Source: Polaribacter sp. Q13 (lineage in GTDB: Bacteria; Bacteroidota; Bacteroidia; Flavobacteriales; Flavobacteriaceae). From it: DNA of 64,000 nt. The stretch is taken from positions 3,492,001-3,556,000 of the forward strand of contig NZ_CP074436.1 in assembly GCF_016858305.2 (NCBI RefSeq), read 5' to 3'. Positions within the stretch are counted from its first letter, which is position 1, and each line of letters starts with the position of its first letter. Below, piece by piece: positions 28,840 to 38,097 of this stretch. Below the pieces are notes generated by a model. It was not told where the DNA came from and made no database searches. It worked only from the letters and a program-made list of their open reading frames with translations. The position numbers and the translations under genes were made by a program.

Positions 28840-30804
28840 ATGAAAAAAATACTATTCATTGCGTTTTTACTCTGTTCCATTTTAGTAAATGCTCAAATTG
28901 TAGATCCAGTAAAATGGACCACCTCTGTAGAAAAGTTATCTGAAACAGAATATTTTTTAATTTCTAAGGCTAGTATAGAAGAAAATTGGCATTTATATTC
29001 TCAAGAGGTTCCAGAAGATGGACCAATTGCCACCACTTTTATGTATGATGATGGCAATGGTGGCTTCAAAATAAACGGAAATACTTTAGAAGAAGAGGGG
29101 CATACAATTGATGATCCTATTTTTAATATGAGGATTAAGTTTTTTGAGAATTCAGCCATATTTAAACAAAAAGTCACATTAACTGATAGTGTAAGTGAAA
29201 TAAATGCTACTGTAGAATTTATGGTTTGTGATGATACAAGGTGTTTGCCTCCAACAGAAGTAGATTTAACTTTTAACATTGGCAAAAAAGAGGCAGTTAC
29301 ATCCGTAAAAACAAGCACTAAAAAAGAAGCTACCATAAAAAAGGATACTTCTTCAGAAAAAAGTCTTTGGGGAATTTTCTTTATCGCTTTTCTTTCAGGT
29401 TTTGCGGCATTGTTAACGCCTTGTGTATTTCCAATGATTCCTATGACGGTTAGTTTTTTTACCAAACAAAGTAAAAACAAGGCAGCCGGAATTAAAAATG
29501 CCATTATTTACGGATTATCTATCATTGTAATTTATGTGTTACTAGGCGTTTTAGTAAGTCTACTTTTTGGAGCAGACGCGTTAAATGCACTTTCTACAAA
29601 TGTTTGGTTTAATATTATATTCTTTGTTTTATTACTTGTTTTTGCAGCTTCATTTTTAGGAGCCTTTGAAATTATGTTGCCAAATTCTTGGGCAAACAAA
29701 GTAGATTCTCAGGCAGATAGAGGTGGTTTAATTGGTATCTTTTTTATGGCTTTAGCACTAGCAATTGTTTCGTTTTCTTGTACGGGACCAATTGTGGGTA
29801 CTTTATTAGTAGAAGCCGCGGCAGGAGGTAGCCAAGTAGGACCAATTGTAGGTATGTTAGGTTTTTCTATGGCAATAGCATTGCCATTTGCATTATTTGC
29901 AGCTTTTCCTGGTTGGTTAAACTCTTTACCAAAATCTGGTGGTTGGTTAAATACAGTAAAAGTTGTTTTAGGTTTCTTGGAACTAGCATTAGCTTTCAAA
30001 TTTTTATCAAATGCAGACTTGGTTTTACAATTACATTTATTAGAAAGAGAAGTCTTTATCGCAATTTGGATTGCCATTTTTGGAACTTTAGCTCTTTATT
30101 TGTTTGGAAAAATACAACTGCCTCATGATTCTCCATTAAACCATATTTCTGTAGGTAGATTAAGTTTAGGGTTAATTGTTCTTTCATTTACAATTTATAT
30201 GATTCCAGGACTTTGGGGAGCACCTTTAAATTTAATAAGTGCATTTCCACCACCACCACATTATAGTGAGTCTCCTTATGGAGTTGGATTTAGACAGCTT
30301 GGTAGTGGAGGAGGGGTATCACATTCAGATATTCCTGATGGAGCACATTTAATGGCGCCACATGATATTTTAGCTTTTAATGATTATGATAAAGGTTTGG
30401 CTTATGCAAAAAAGGTAGGCAAACCAGTAATGTTAGATTTTACGGGGCATGCCTGCGTAAACTGTAGAAAAATGGAGCAAAATGTTTGGGTAAAACCACA
30501 GGTATTAAAAATGCTTAAAAACGATGTTATTTTAATTTCCTTATATGTTGATGACAAACGTAAATTGGAAGAAAATGACATTGTAGAATCAAAGTTAAAA
30601 CCAGGAAAGAAACTGAAGTATATCGGTCAGAAGTGGAGCGAGTTACAAACGATAAAATACAAAGCAAACACGCAACCTATGTACGTTTTAATGGATCATA
30701 ATGAAGAGAATTTAATAGATCCAGTAGCTTATACGCCAGATGTAGATGAATATTCTAATTGGTTAACAAAAGGGGTAAATAGCTTTAAGCTTTTTAATAA
30801 TTAA
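28840..30804 (+). CDS. dsbD: Thiol:disulfide interchange protein DsbD
   Basis: 654 residues. Signal peptide 1-19, periplasmic alpha domain (about 20-150, with CDDTRC), and a membrane core from about 175 to 475. The core carries the two buried redox cysteines in LTPCVFPMIPM and SFSCTGPIVGT plus multiple hydrophobic helices, and a C-terminal thioredoxin domain (about 520-654) has CVNCRKME. DsbD carries electrons from cytoplasmic thioredoxin across the inner membrane to periplasmic reductases. That makes it the natural electron source for the TlpA-like proteins encoded at 13-25 kb (inference). Domain order is complete. Confidence 0.92.
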   Translation: MKKILFIAFLLCSILVNAQIVDPVKWTTSVEKLSETEYFLISKASIEENWHLYSQEVPEDGPIATTFMYDDGNGGFKINGNTLEEEGHTIDDPIFNMRIKFFENSAIFKQKVTLTDSVSEINATVEFMVCDDTRCLPPTEVDLTFNIGKKEAVTSVKTSTKKEATIKKDTSSEKSLWGIFFIAFLSGFAALLTPCVFPMIPMTVSFFTKQSKNKAAGIKNAIIYGLSIIVIYVLLGVLVSLLFGADALNALSTNVWFNIIFFVLLLVFAASFLGAFEIMLPNSWANKVDSQADRGGLIGIFFMALALAIVSFSCTGPIVGTLLVEAAAGGSQVGPIVGMLGFSMAIALPFALFAAFPGWLNSLPKSGGWLNTVKVVLGFLELALAFKFLSNADLVLQLHLLEREVFIAIWIAIFGTLALYLFGKIQLPHDSPLNHISVGRLSLGLIVLSFTIYMIPGLWGAPLNLISAFPPPPHYSESPYGVGFRQLGSGGGVSHSDIPDGAHLMAPHDILAFNDYDKGLAYAKKVGKPVMLDFTGHACVNCRKMEQNVWVKPQVLKMLKNDVILISLYVDDKRKLEENDIVESKLKPGKKLKYIGQKWSELQTIKYKANTQPMYVLMDHNEENLIDPVAYTPDVDEYSNWLTKGVNSFKLFNN

Positions 30805-30816
30805 TCATTAGTTAGA

Positions 30817-30853
30817 GAATTACTTTGGTAGTATTACCAAGGTAATTCTTTTT
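30817..30853 (+). terminator. Intrinsic terminator after dsbD
   Basis: GAATTACTTTGGTA pairs with TACCAAGGTAATTC (one G-T pair), followed by TTTTTA, 13 bases past the dsbD stop. Confidence 0.8.
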
Positions 30854-30890
30854 ATAAAATGATTTTTATCTACCTAAAACAGAAGAAATA

Positions 30891-32357
30891 ATGGAATTAG
30901 AACAATATTTTACACAGTTTAGAAATCAAATTATAGGTATAGATCAAACTTTTGAGTCCCCGTACGGAACTCAAAAACTAATCTATACAGATTGGACAGC
31001 TAGTGGAAGACTTTATAAATCTATAGAAGACAAAATAGTAAACGATTTTGGACCTTTTGTAGCCAATACACATACAGAAACGTCAACATCAGGAGCAGCA
31101 ATGACATTGGCATATCATCAAGCTAGAAACATTATAAAAAAGCATGTGAATGCCAATAGTAATGATGTTTTAATTACTGATGGTTCTGGTATGACGGGAG
31201 TTGTTAATAAATTTCAACGAATTTTAGGATTAAAAGTTTCCGAAAGCTTAAAAGCATACACTAACATTCCAGAAGAAATTAGACCGATTGTTTTTGTAAG
31301 CCATATGGAGCATCACTCAAACCAAACATCTTGGTTAGAAACCATTGCAGATGTTGAGGTTGTGCCTTGTAATAATGAAGGGTTGGTTTGTTTAGAAAGC
31401 TTTGAAAAAAGCATAAAAAAACACGAACATAGACTTATCAAAATAGCATCTATTACCGCATGTTCAAATGTAACTGGTATTAAAACGGAGTACCATAAAG
31501 TGGCAAAATTAATTCATCAATATAACGGATTATGTTTTGTAGATTTTGCTTGCTGTGCACCTTATGTAACTATTGATATGCATCCAGCTGCAGAAGATGA
31601 ATATTTAGATGCTATCTTTTTTTCTCCTCACAAATTTTTAGGAGGACCAGGAACTTCGGGAGTATTGGTTTTTAATAAAAAATTATATAAAAATACCATT
31701 CCAGATAATCCTGGAGGAGGAACCGTAAGTTACACAAATCCTTGGGGGCAACATGATTATTTTGATGATGTAGAAACCAGAGAAGATGGAGGAACACCCG
31801 GTTTTTTACAAACCATAAAAATTGCTCTTTCATTTCAGCTAAAGGATAAAATGGGGACTGAAAATATTAAGAGGAGAGAAGATGAAATTAACAAAGTAAT
31901 GTTTGCCACTTTAGAGAGTTTACCTGAAGTACAAATTCTTGCACCAAATCATAAAAACCGTTTAAGTATTTTTTCTTTTTATTTTGAAAAATATCACTTT
32001 AATTTAGTCGTAAAATTATTGAATGATCGTTTCGGAATTCAAACAAGAGGAGGCTGTTCTTGTGCAGGAACGTATGGACACTTTTTACTAAACGTAGATC
32101 AAGAAACATCTAATAGAATTAAAGATGAAATCTTACACGGATGTAATACACAAAAACCAGGTTGGATTCGGTTATCCATTCATCCTACAGTTTCAAAAGA
32201 AGAGTTAGCGTTTATTAGTACTTCTTTAAAAGAATTGTCTAAAAATATATTGGATTGGTCTAAAGACTATAGGTATGATTCTATGAAAAATGAATATATC
32301 CATAAAACCATAGATGGTATTGAGGTAGAAATGGTAAGGAGTTGGTTTTTAGATTAA
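30891..32357 (+). CDS. Class V PLP-dependent aminotransferase / cysteine desulfurase-like
   Basis: 488 residues, no signal peptide, cytoplasmic. The PLP-binding lysine is in FFSPHKFLGGPGTSGV. Other family marks are TSGAAMTLAYHQAR, HHSNQTSWLE, ITACSNVTG and FVDFACCAPYV. A cysteine-rich loop, TRGGCSCAGTYGHFLL, sits where the desulfurase catalytic cysteine lies, so a cysteine desulfurase or selenocysteine lyase-like activity is possible. The length exceeds typical IscS/SufS proteins (about 400). No operon partner follows. Physiological role uncertain. Confidence 0.8.
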   Translation: MELEQYFTQFRNQIIGIDQTFESPYGTQKLIYTDWTASGRLYKSIEDKIVNDFGPFVANTHTETSTSGAAMTLAYHQARNIIKKHVNANSNDVLITDGSGMTGVVNKFQRILGLKVSESLKAYTNIPEEIRPIVFVSHMEHHSNQTSWLETIADVEVVPCNNEGLVCLESFEKSIKKHEHRLIKIASITACSNVTGIKTEYHKVAKLIHQYNGLCFVDFACCAPYVTIDMHPAAEDEYLDAIFFSPHKFLGGPGTSGVLVFNKKLYKNTIPDNPGGGTVSYTNPWGQHDYFDDVETREDGGTPGFLQTIKIALSFQLKDKMGTENIKRREDEINKVMFATLESLPEVQILAPNHKNRLSIFSFYFEKYHFNLVVKLLNDRFGIQTRGGCSCAGTYGHFLLNVDQETSNRIKDEILHGCNTQKPGWIRLSIHPTVSKEELAFISTSLKELSKNILDWSKDYRYDSMKNEYIHKTIDGIEVEMVRSWFLD

Positions 32358-32541
32358 TTGATTAAGTCAGGTTAATATTTAGAAGACTATTTTATTTTTT
32401 TTAATTATTAGAATTGGATTAAAATTATGGGAACTAAGTTGAAGAAGGTTTAATTGATCTAGATTGTTAGTATTTCGTATAGAACTGATTTTTATTTAAT
32501 GTGATGTTTAACTTTTTGTTCAAAATTAAAATTATAAAAAA

Positions 32542-32566
32542 AGAGGCTACCTTTTTGGTAGCCTCT
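32542..32566. terminator. Bidirectional intrinsic terminator
   Basis: AGAGGCTACC pairs perfectly with GGTAGCCTCT across a T5 loop, with A-rich left and T-containing right flanks. It lies between the convergent aminotransferase and T9SS-protein genes. Confidence 0.88.
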
Positions 32567-32591
32567 TCTCATTATTTTATTTTTTAATTGA

Positions 32592-35144
32592 TTATTGTTT
32601 TATAATCTTTTTGGTATATGTTTTACCACTAATTCCTTGCGTGGTTATTATATATATTCCATTTGCGAATTTTGAGAAGTTTAAATCTTCAGCATTTTTA
32701 TCTTCTCCATATTTTTTATCAATAATAGTACCTCCAGTTATGTTCATTACTTTTATACTTTTAATTTTATCATTTTGTAATCTAATAACTGTATTTTTCT
32801 CTATTGGATTAGGATAGACACTTGCTCTTTGTTCTGTGCTTATACTTTCTTTATTTGGTGTTAATCCGTTTAATATTGCATCAATAATAGCTTGTTGTTG
32901 GCTATCTGTTAAACCAGATTTTTTATCACTTTTAGCGTTAAAAGTTAATTGATATGTAAATCCACTATCATAGCATTCACATGCAGGTGTGTACATTCCT
33001 ATTATATACATTTTATTATCACTAAAAGTATAGCCGGGGAATGTTGTGGTTAAATCCCAATTTGTTGCTGACGGTACACTTGCAGAAGGTGGTAAATTAC
33101 TTCCGGTATTATTACCATGAGCAAAGGTATTCCAGTCTATTACGATAGATGGGTAAGATGTTATTTCTGCCACATACCAGTGGTATTCTGTACAGCTTCC
33201 ATGTAAAGTATCATCTGTAGTTCCGCTAGAATTTAAAGATCCTTTAATGTCTTTTGTAAGTCCATTATGTTCTACTGTAATAGCCAAGTTTGGATCTGCT
33301 AATTCACCTACATAAATATCATCTATTGCAAGATCATTTCCATCTCCGTTAGCTGTTTCATTTAAAATTATTTTGATAGTTTCTGTATTACTGGTTGCAG
33401 TAAAATTAATGGTTTCATTTTGCCAAGCACAAGCGTCTAAAGGATTCATATTTACGGTAAACATGGTATTAGAACTTCCTGCTTCTAAGGTAACTTCTGG
33501 TAGGATATCAAAAGTACATTGTGGCATGTTTTTAAAATTAGCACATACTTTATAGGTTTTTCCTTTTTCTAGTCCGGTTAAGGTTTGTTCCCAAACGGTA
33601 CTTGAAGTGGCTTGTTGTGTTTTTCCGTTTACAAGTAAGTATTTGTTATTGCTTGCATACGTTACTGGGTCTGCACAAAAAGAATGGTCTGTAACAGTTG
33701 TGCCGAAATTAGCAGCAGTATTTGTAACATTATATTCTCCGGGAAATGTGGTTGCAGTTTGTGAATAATCGCTAGTAAAACCAGTGTTACCAGCTTCGAA
33801 ATTTGCATTATCTACTAAATTTTCAGCTTCACAACAATATGCACCTTGGCTGTTGTCGCAAAAACAAACATCATTATTAATTCCGGATATTTCTCCATCT
33901 TGTACACCGCCTACTGGATTTGAAGAATATTGTGTTACAGTTTGTAAGTTTCCATTTAAATCGGGTAATTGGAATGTTAATTTGGCAACTAGATCATAAC
34001 AAGTACCAGCGGTTTGATTTGGAAAAGTTGTTGCAGGTACATCAAATGTGTACGTACCTGAAACGATGGTTGGTGTTATATTTGTTGCAACTACTGAGTT
34101 ACTTTGGTAAATGTCTAACGAGATTGAGGGATTAACTGCTCCTTTAGGAATATCAAAATTACCAGCATAGGTATTTTTTTCATTGATACAACCATCTCCT
34201 TCTAACTCTAATTCAATAAATCCTTCGGTACCTTTACATTCTTTACATACATCGTCTATGTAGGTATACCCTTTATGACCACCTGCAGAACAATCTGAAT
34301 TAATAAACATGATTACTACTTCTTCTCCTATTTTACTGGACAAATCTAAAGAAGCACAACGCCAATCTCTGTAGTATGTATTTCCAGAATTTACAGCATT
34401 TATAAATGGATTACTTGGGTTGGCCACATCTACTATTTTATCAACTGTAACTCCAGACATATCTACGGCTTCGGCAGCAAAAAATACTTCAGATCCGTTT
34501 ACGTTGCCTTTGGGATCAGAATGACTTCGATCCATAACAATAGCGTATTGGAAGTAATATTTTGCATTTTCTGCGGTAACTACAAAACGTTTTGCAACTC
34601 CTTCTGCACCACGTCCTGGTTGATCATTTCCTAAACGTAAAGATTGAGTTCCTGATGTGCCTGGTGCTGTTCTTTGTAAAGGATATGATGGAGATGCTAC
34701 TGATATAATAGGATCTAAACCTGTCGTTTCAATAGAAGTATAATTTTGGCCCCAAGAAACTCCTGTAAATGGCAAACTAGATATACCAGGATTTACAATT
34801 AACCCATTTTCTATAGGTAAGTTCATCGTGGCATGTTTTAAACTAAGTCCTGTCCATCCAGCATAGCCATCTTCAAAACCACTGTTACGACATGCTTCTT
34901 TAGATAATGGAATTTGGTTTAAAACTGTACTAATCTGAGCAGAAGATTTAAAGATAGGTTTGTATTGATCTTCTTTAAAGATATCAATTTCTTTGTTAAG
35001 CCTATCTTTAGTCCAACGTATACTGTATTCATAATTTAATTTACGTTCCTTAACTTCAATAATGGTGTCTTTGTAAATTTGACCCGTTGTAATGCTGGTT
35101 ATCAATAATAAAACAGCAAGCATAAATTGTGTAGTTGTTTTCAT
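32592..35144 (-). CDS. Large T9SS-secreted multidomain protein
   Basis: 850 residues with signal peptide MKTTTQFMLAVLLLITSITTGQ and a C-terminal type A T9SS sorting domain (about 780-850: VYPNPIEKNTVIRLQ.. FANGIYIITTQ..YTKKIIKQ), so exported and probably surface-attached. The middle holds two jelly-roll-like modules: one begins CRNSGFEDGYAGWTGLS and ends TYIDDVCKECKG (about 80-300), the other begins CCEAENLVDNANFEAGNTGF and ends LAIDDIYVGEL (about 445-625). These resemble carbohydrate-binding or MAM-like folds. Cysteine-rich hinges join the modules. No catalytic motif recognised. No operator of the alginate type lies upstream, so membership in the alginate locus is doubtful. Confidence 0.7.
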   Translation of the reverse strand: MKTTTQFMLAVLLLITSITTGQIYKDTIIEVKERKLNYEYSIRWTKDRLNKEIDIFKEDQYKPIFKSSAQISTVLNQIPLSKEACRNSGFEDGYAGWTGLSLKHATMNLPIENGLIVNPGISSLPFTGVSWGQNYTSIETTGLDPIISVASPSYPLQRTAPGTSGTQSLRLGNDQPGRGAEGVAKRFVVTAENAKYYFQYAIVMDRSHSDPKGNVNGSEVFFAAEAVDMSGVTVDKIVDVANPSNPFINAVNSGNTYYRDWRCASLDLSSKIGEEVVIMFINSDCSAGGHKGYTYIDDVCKECKGTEGFIELELEGDGCINEKNTYAGNFDIPKGAVNPSISLDIYQSNSVVATNITPTIVSGTYTFDVPATTFPNQTAGTCYDLVAKLTFQLPDLNGNLQTVTQYSSNPVGGVQDGEISGINNDVCFCDNSQGAYCCEAENLVDNANFEAGNTGFTSDYSQTATTFPGEYNVTNTAANFGTTVTDHSFCADPVTYASNNKYLLVNGKTQQATSSTVWEQTLTGLEKGKTYKVCANFKNMPQCTFDILPEVTLEAGSSNTMFTVNMNPLDACAWQNETINFTATSNTETIKIILNETANGDGNDLAIDDIYVGELADPNLAITVEHNGLTKDIKGSLNSSGTTDDTLHGSCTEYHWYVAEITSYPSIVIDWNTFAHGNNTGSNLPPSASVPSATNWDLTTTFPGYTFSDNKMYIIGMYTPACECYDSGFTYQLTFNAKSDKKSGLTDSQQQAIIDAILNGLTPNKESISTEQRASVYPNPIEKNTVIRLQNDKIKSIKVMNITGGTIIDKKYGEDKNAEDLNFSKFANGIYIITTQGISGKTYTKKIIKQ

Positions 35145-35592
35145 GATTATTAGTTTAAAGTACCTACTCTTATAAAAGGCTTTTCGGATACCGCCTGTAA
35201 TTTCATTTTGTTATATAAGATTGTTTTAAGTCTCTAATGCGTTACTAATTTATCTTATCGTTAGCGTCTTGTAATCTTTATAATATTTGGTAATGTCTTC
35301 AAAGTTAATGTCTTAATTTTGTTTTTAGGACAGGTAAAACCTCCATTACACAAGGTTGTTTCTCTTGATAATTTAATAGTGATTAGATGGTTTTCTTAAA
35401 ATAATTAAAATGTAATCTGGTATTTATTAATTAGAAAATTTAAGATTACTGGTGTGTGAAGTGCCAATCCTAAAAATAGGATAAAGAAGATTTTTATACT
35501 CAACTTTTAATATTGAATTCTTAAAAAGGAAATATTATTTTCTATATTTTTAATCCTTAAAGTTTTTCGTGCTTTTATTTAACTAAAACCCG
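35145..35592. other. Long upstream region between divergent genes
   Basis: No credible coding frame. The region separates the minus-strand T9SS gene from the first alginate lyase. An imperfect TATTTGGTAATG at about 35287 recalls half of the alginate operator but lacks its partner. A small hairpin (CCTAaaaaTAGG) lies near 35475. Nothing else stands out. Confidence 0.4.
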
Positions 35593-35622
35593 TATATTTG
35601 GTTAACCAAATTGGTAAACCAA
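35593..35622 (+). promoter_or_regulatory. Alginate-locus operator 1 fused to a -7 box, upstream of PL6
   Basis: The -7 box TATATTTG (35593-35600) runs directly into TTGGTTAACCAA (35598-35609), one base, then TTGGTAAACCAA (35611-35622). Both are 12-base palindromes with 13-base period. The unit lies 84 bases before the PL6 start. It is one of six such units in the window, all within the alginate genes. Confidence 0.85.
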
Positions 35623-35706
35623 TTCAAAGGAGCCGAATTTTGATGATTTTGTAAATTGGTTCACTTTTTGATTTTAAGTATTACAACATTTAATTATTAT
35701 TTCTAG

Positions 35707-38085
35707 ATGAAAAAAATAATCTTCACATTTATAGCAATTTTAGTATTAGGAGCCTTTAAATTCTTTGCTCAGGAAACAATAGTTTCTAATATTACAGAAT
35801 ATAACAATACAATTAAATTGGCCAAACCAGGTGATGTTATCGTTTTAAAAAACGGAGTTTGGGAAGATGTTAAATTAAATGCGCACGGACAAGGTGAAAA
35901 AGGAAACCCAATTTTAGTAAAAGCAGAAACAGCAGGTGAAGTAATTATTACAGGAAATTCTACCTTAAATATTTATGGTGACTACATAATTGTGAGTGGT
36001 TTATGGTTTAAAGATGGTAATACGGAATATAAATCTGTGGTTCAATTTAAAAAAGATTCTAAAACTTTTGCAAATAATTGTCGACTTACAAATTGTACTA
36101 TTTCTTATTATAAATCTAAGGAAAACTTAAAAGACCATTGGGTAGATTTATGGGGGAAAAATAACAGAGTAGATCATAATAATTTTACAGGGAAAACCAG
36201 TGAAGGTACTACCTTGGTAGTTTGGCTAAAAGGAGAGGAGCATGTAGAAAATAATCATAGAATAGATAATAACTTTTTTGGTACAAGACCAGATTTAGGT
36301 AAAAATGGAGGTGAAACCATTAGAATTGGTACCAGTACGAACTCTAAAAAATCGTCTAAAACGTTAGTTGAAAGAAATATTTTTGCAAATTGTGATGGAG
36401 AAATAGAAATTATATCTAACAAGTCTTGTGATAATGTTTATAGGGATAACTTATTTGTTGGGAGTCAAGGGACTTTAACGTTAAGACATGGAGATCATGC
36501 TTTGGTAGAAAGAAATGTTTTTTTAGGAAACGGTGTTAGTAAAACTGGTGGAGTTCGTATTATCAACTCTAATCATATCATTAGAAATAATTTATTTGTT
36601 GGCTTGTTAGGAGATGGTTTTAGAGGACCAATTGTAATTATGAATGGCGTACCAAATTCTCCTTTAAATAGATACGAGCAAGTAAAGAATGTAGATATTC
36701 AGAATAATACGATTATCAATTCTGGGCCAATTTCCTTCGGAGAAGGTAAAGATGATGAGAAAACGCTAGCAGCTGTACATACTAATTTTTCAAACAATTT
36801 AATTTTTAATGATAAACCTGGCAAAAATATTTTATTTCTTGATGATGTGTCAGGAATCTCTTTCAATAATAATTATATAGATGCTTTAACACCGCAGGTT
36901 ATTAATGGTTTTAAAGCAACAAAAATAGATTGGAAAGAAATAGGTTCGTTTCCAATTCCAACAGCCACTAATAAAGATTTATTAGTGACTAAAAATAATA
37001 CAAGTCTACAAAAAGATATTAATAATAGTATAAGAGAAACTTTTAATGCAGGTGCTTTTAATCTAGATGCTAGTACTTTACCAAAAGCTTTAAAATTAAG
37101 AGCGGGTCCGGGTTGGACACCTAATATAGTCGCACCAATTGTTAAAGCCGAAGAAATTACGGTAGAACCAGGATTAGAAACTTTAAGAAAAGCGATTGAT
37201 AAGGCGTCGCCAGGAGCTGTTTTAAATTTAAAAACAGGAGCGTATATTTTAGAAAAGAAAATTAAGGTAGCCAAGAATATAACTATAATAGGAGACAAAG
37301 GTGGAGCATCAATTATTATGGCTAAAAAAGATCTAGAAAAACCTATTGACTATCTTTTTAGAGTAAATGAAGGCGTAACCCTACATATTAGTAATGCAAT
37401 TTTAGATGGTGTAAATTCAGATTTAAAATATGCTATTGTTTCTCCAGATAAGCAAGAAGCGGGTATCTATAATTTATTTGTTGATAATATTACGTTTCAA
37501 AATTTTACAAATAAAGATGGTGGAAGTGTTTTTAAGGCTTACAACGGTACAAAAGCAGATACCTTAAGTTTTAAGAATTCTAGATTCGAAAACAATTATA
37601 GAGGACTAAATTTATCTTATGATAAAGATATTATGGAGCAATACAATGCAAATACGATTATTATAGACAACACTATTTTTAAAAATATTGAAGAAGCAGC
37701 AATTAATTATTATAGAAAAACATTGTCTCCAGAAATTCCGGGTGGTAATTTAATTATTACAAATTCTGTCTTTAGTAATGTTTATAATGAAGAAAAAGGG
37801 AAAGTTATTAGAACAGACGGAATTGGTAGTGTATCAATCACAAATTCTGTAATTGAAGATAGTTTTAAAGTAACCACACCCGTTTCTTTAAAAGGATCTA
37901 ATAATAGTATTTCTAATTGTTTAATACATAATAGTGGTTTTGTTAAAACAAGTGGTACGGCTAAAAAGGAAAATTTACTATATAAAAATCCTAAGTGGGA
38001 AGATAAAGTGCTGTTTATACCAAGTGATAAATCGCCATTATTAAAAGTAAATAATGATATTGGTAACATTGGTTTAAAGCAATAA
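35707..38085 (+). CDS. PL6 alginate lyase, two-domain, exported
   Basis: 792 residues with signal peptide (1-21). Parallel beta-helix of the chondroitinase-B/PL6 type over about 25-450, then a second helix domain (about 480-792, starting TVEPGLETLRKAIDKASPG) as in the larger PL6 enzymes. By comparison with the Glaciecola enzyme AlyGC, the catalytic Lys and Arg are K239 (IISNKS) and R260 (LTLRHGD), keeping the 21-residue spacing. The calcium ligands are N200, E232 and E234, all present. PL6 lyases cleave alginate by beta-elimination, usually at MG or G blocks. First gene of the alginate locus behind operator 1; 12 bases before the next gene. Confidence 0.92.
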   Translation: MKKIIFTFIAILVLGAFKFFAQETIVSNITEYNNTIKLAKPGDVIVLKNGVWEDVKLNAHGQGEKGNPILVKAETAGEVIITGNSTLNIYGDYIIVSGLWFKDGNTEYKSVVQFKKDSKTFANNCRLTNCTISYYKSKENLKDHWVDLWGKNNRVDHNNFTGKTSEGTTLVVWLKGEEHVENNHRIDNNFFGTRPDLGKNGGETIRIGTSTNSKKSSKTLVERNIFANCDGEIEIISNKSCDNVYRDNLFVGSQGTLTLRHGDHALVERNVFLGNGVSKTGGVRIINSNHIIRNNLFVGLLGDGFRGPIVIMNGVPNSPLNRYEQVKNVDIQNNTIINSGPISFGEGKDDEKTLAAVHTNFSNNLIFNDKPGKNILFLDDVSGISFNNNYIDALTPQVINGFKATKIDWKEIGSFPIPTATNKDLLVTKNNTSLQKDINNSIRETFNAGAFNLDASTLPKALKLRAGPGWTPNIVAPIVKAEEITVEPGLETLRKAIDKASPGAVLNLKTGAYILEKKIKVAKNITIIGDKGGASIIMAKKDLEKPIDYLFRVNEGVTLHISNAILDGVNSDLKYAIVSPDKQEAGIYNLFVDNITFQNFTNKDGGSVFKAYNGTKADTLSFKNSRFENNYRGLNLSYDKDIMEQYNANTIIIDNTIFKNIEEAAINYYRKTLSPEIPGGNLIITNSVFSNVYNEEKGKVIRTDGIGSVSITNSVIEDSFKVTTPVSLKGSNNSISNCLIHNSGFVKTSGTAKKENLLYKNPKWEDKVLFIPSDKSPLLKVNNDIGNIGLKQ

Positions 38086-38097
38086 ATATATTTTCTG

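Noticed and set aside
35280..35295. TATTTGGTAATG as an extra alginate operator
   Set aside because: Second half-site missing and no 13-base repeat partner.
35650..35665. TTGGTTCAC near the first PL6 gene as a third operator copy
   Set aside because: Out of the 13-base phase with the double site and lacks the ACCAA arm.
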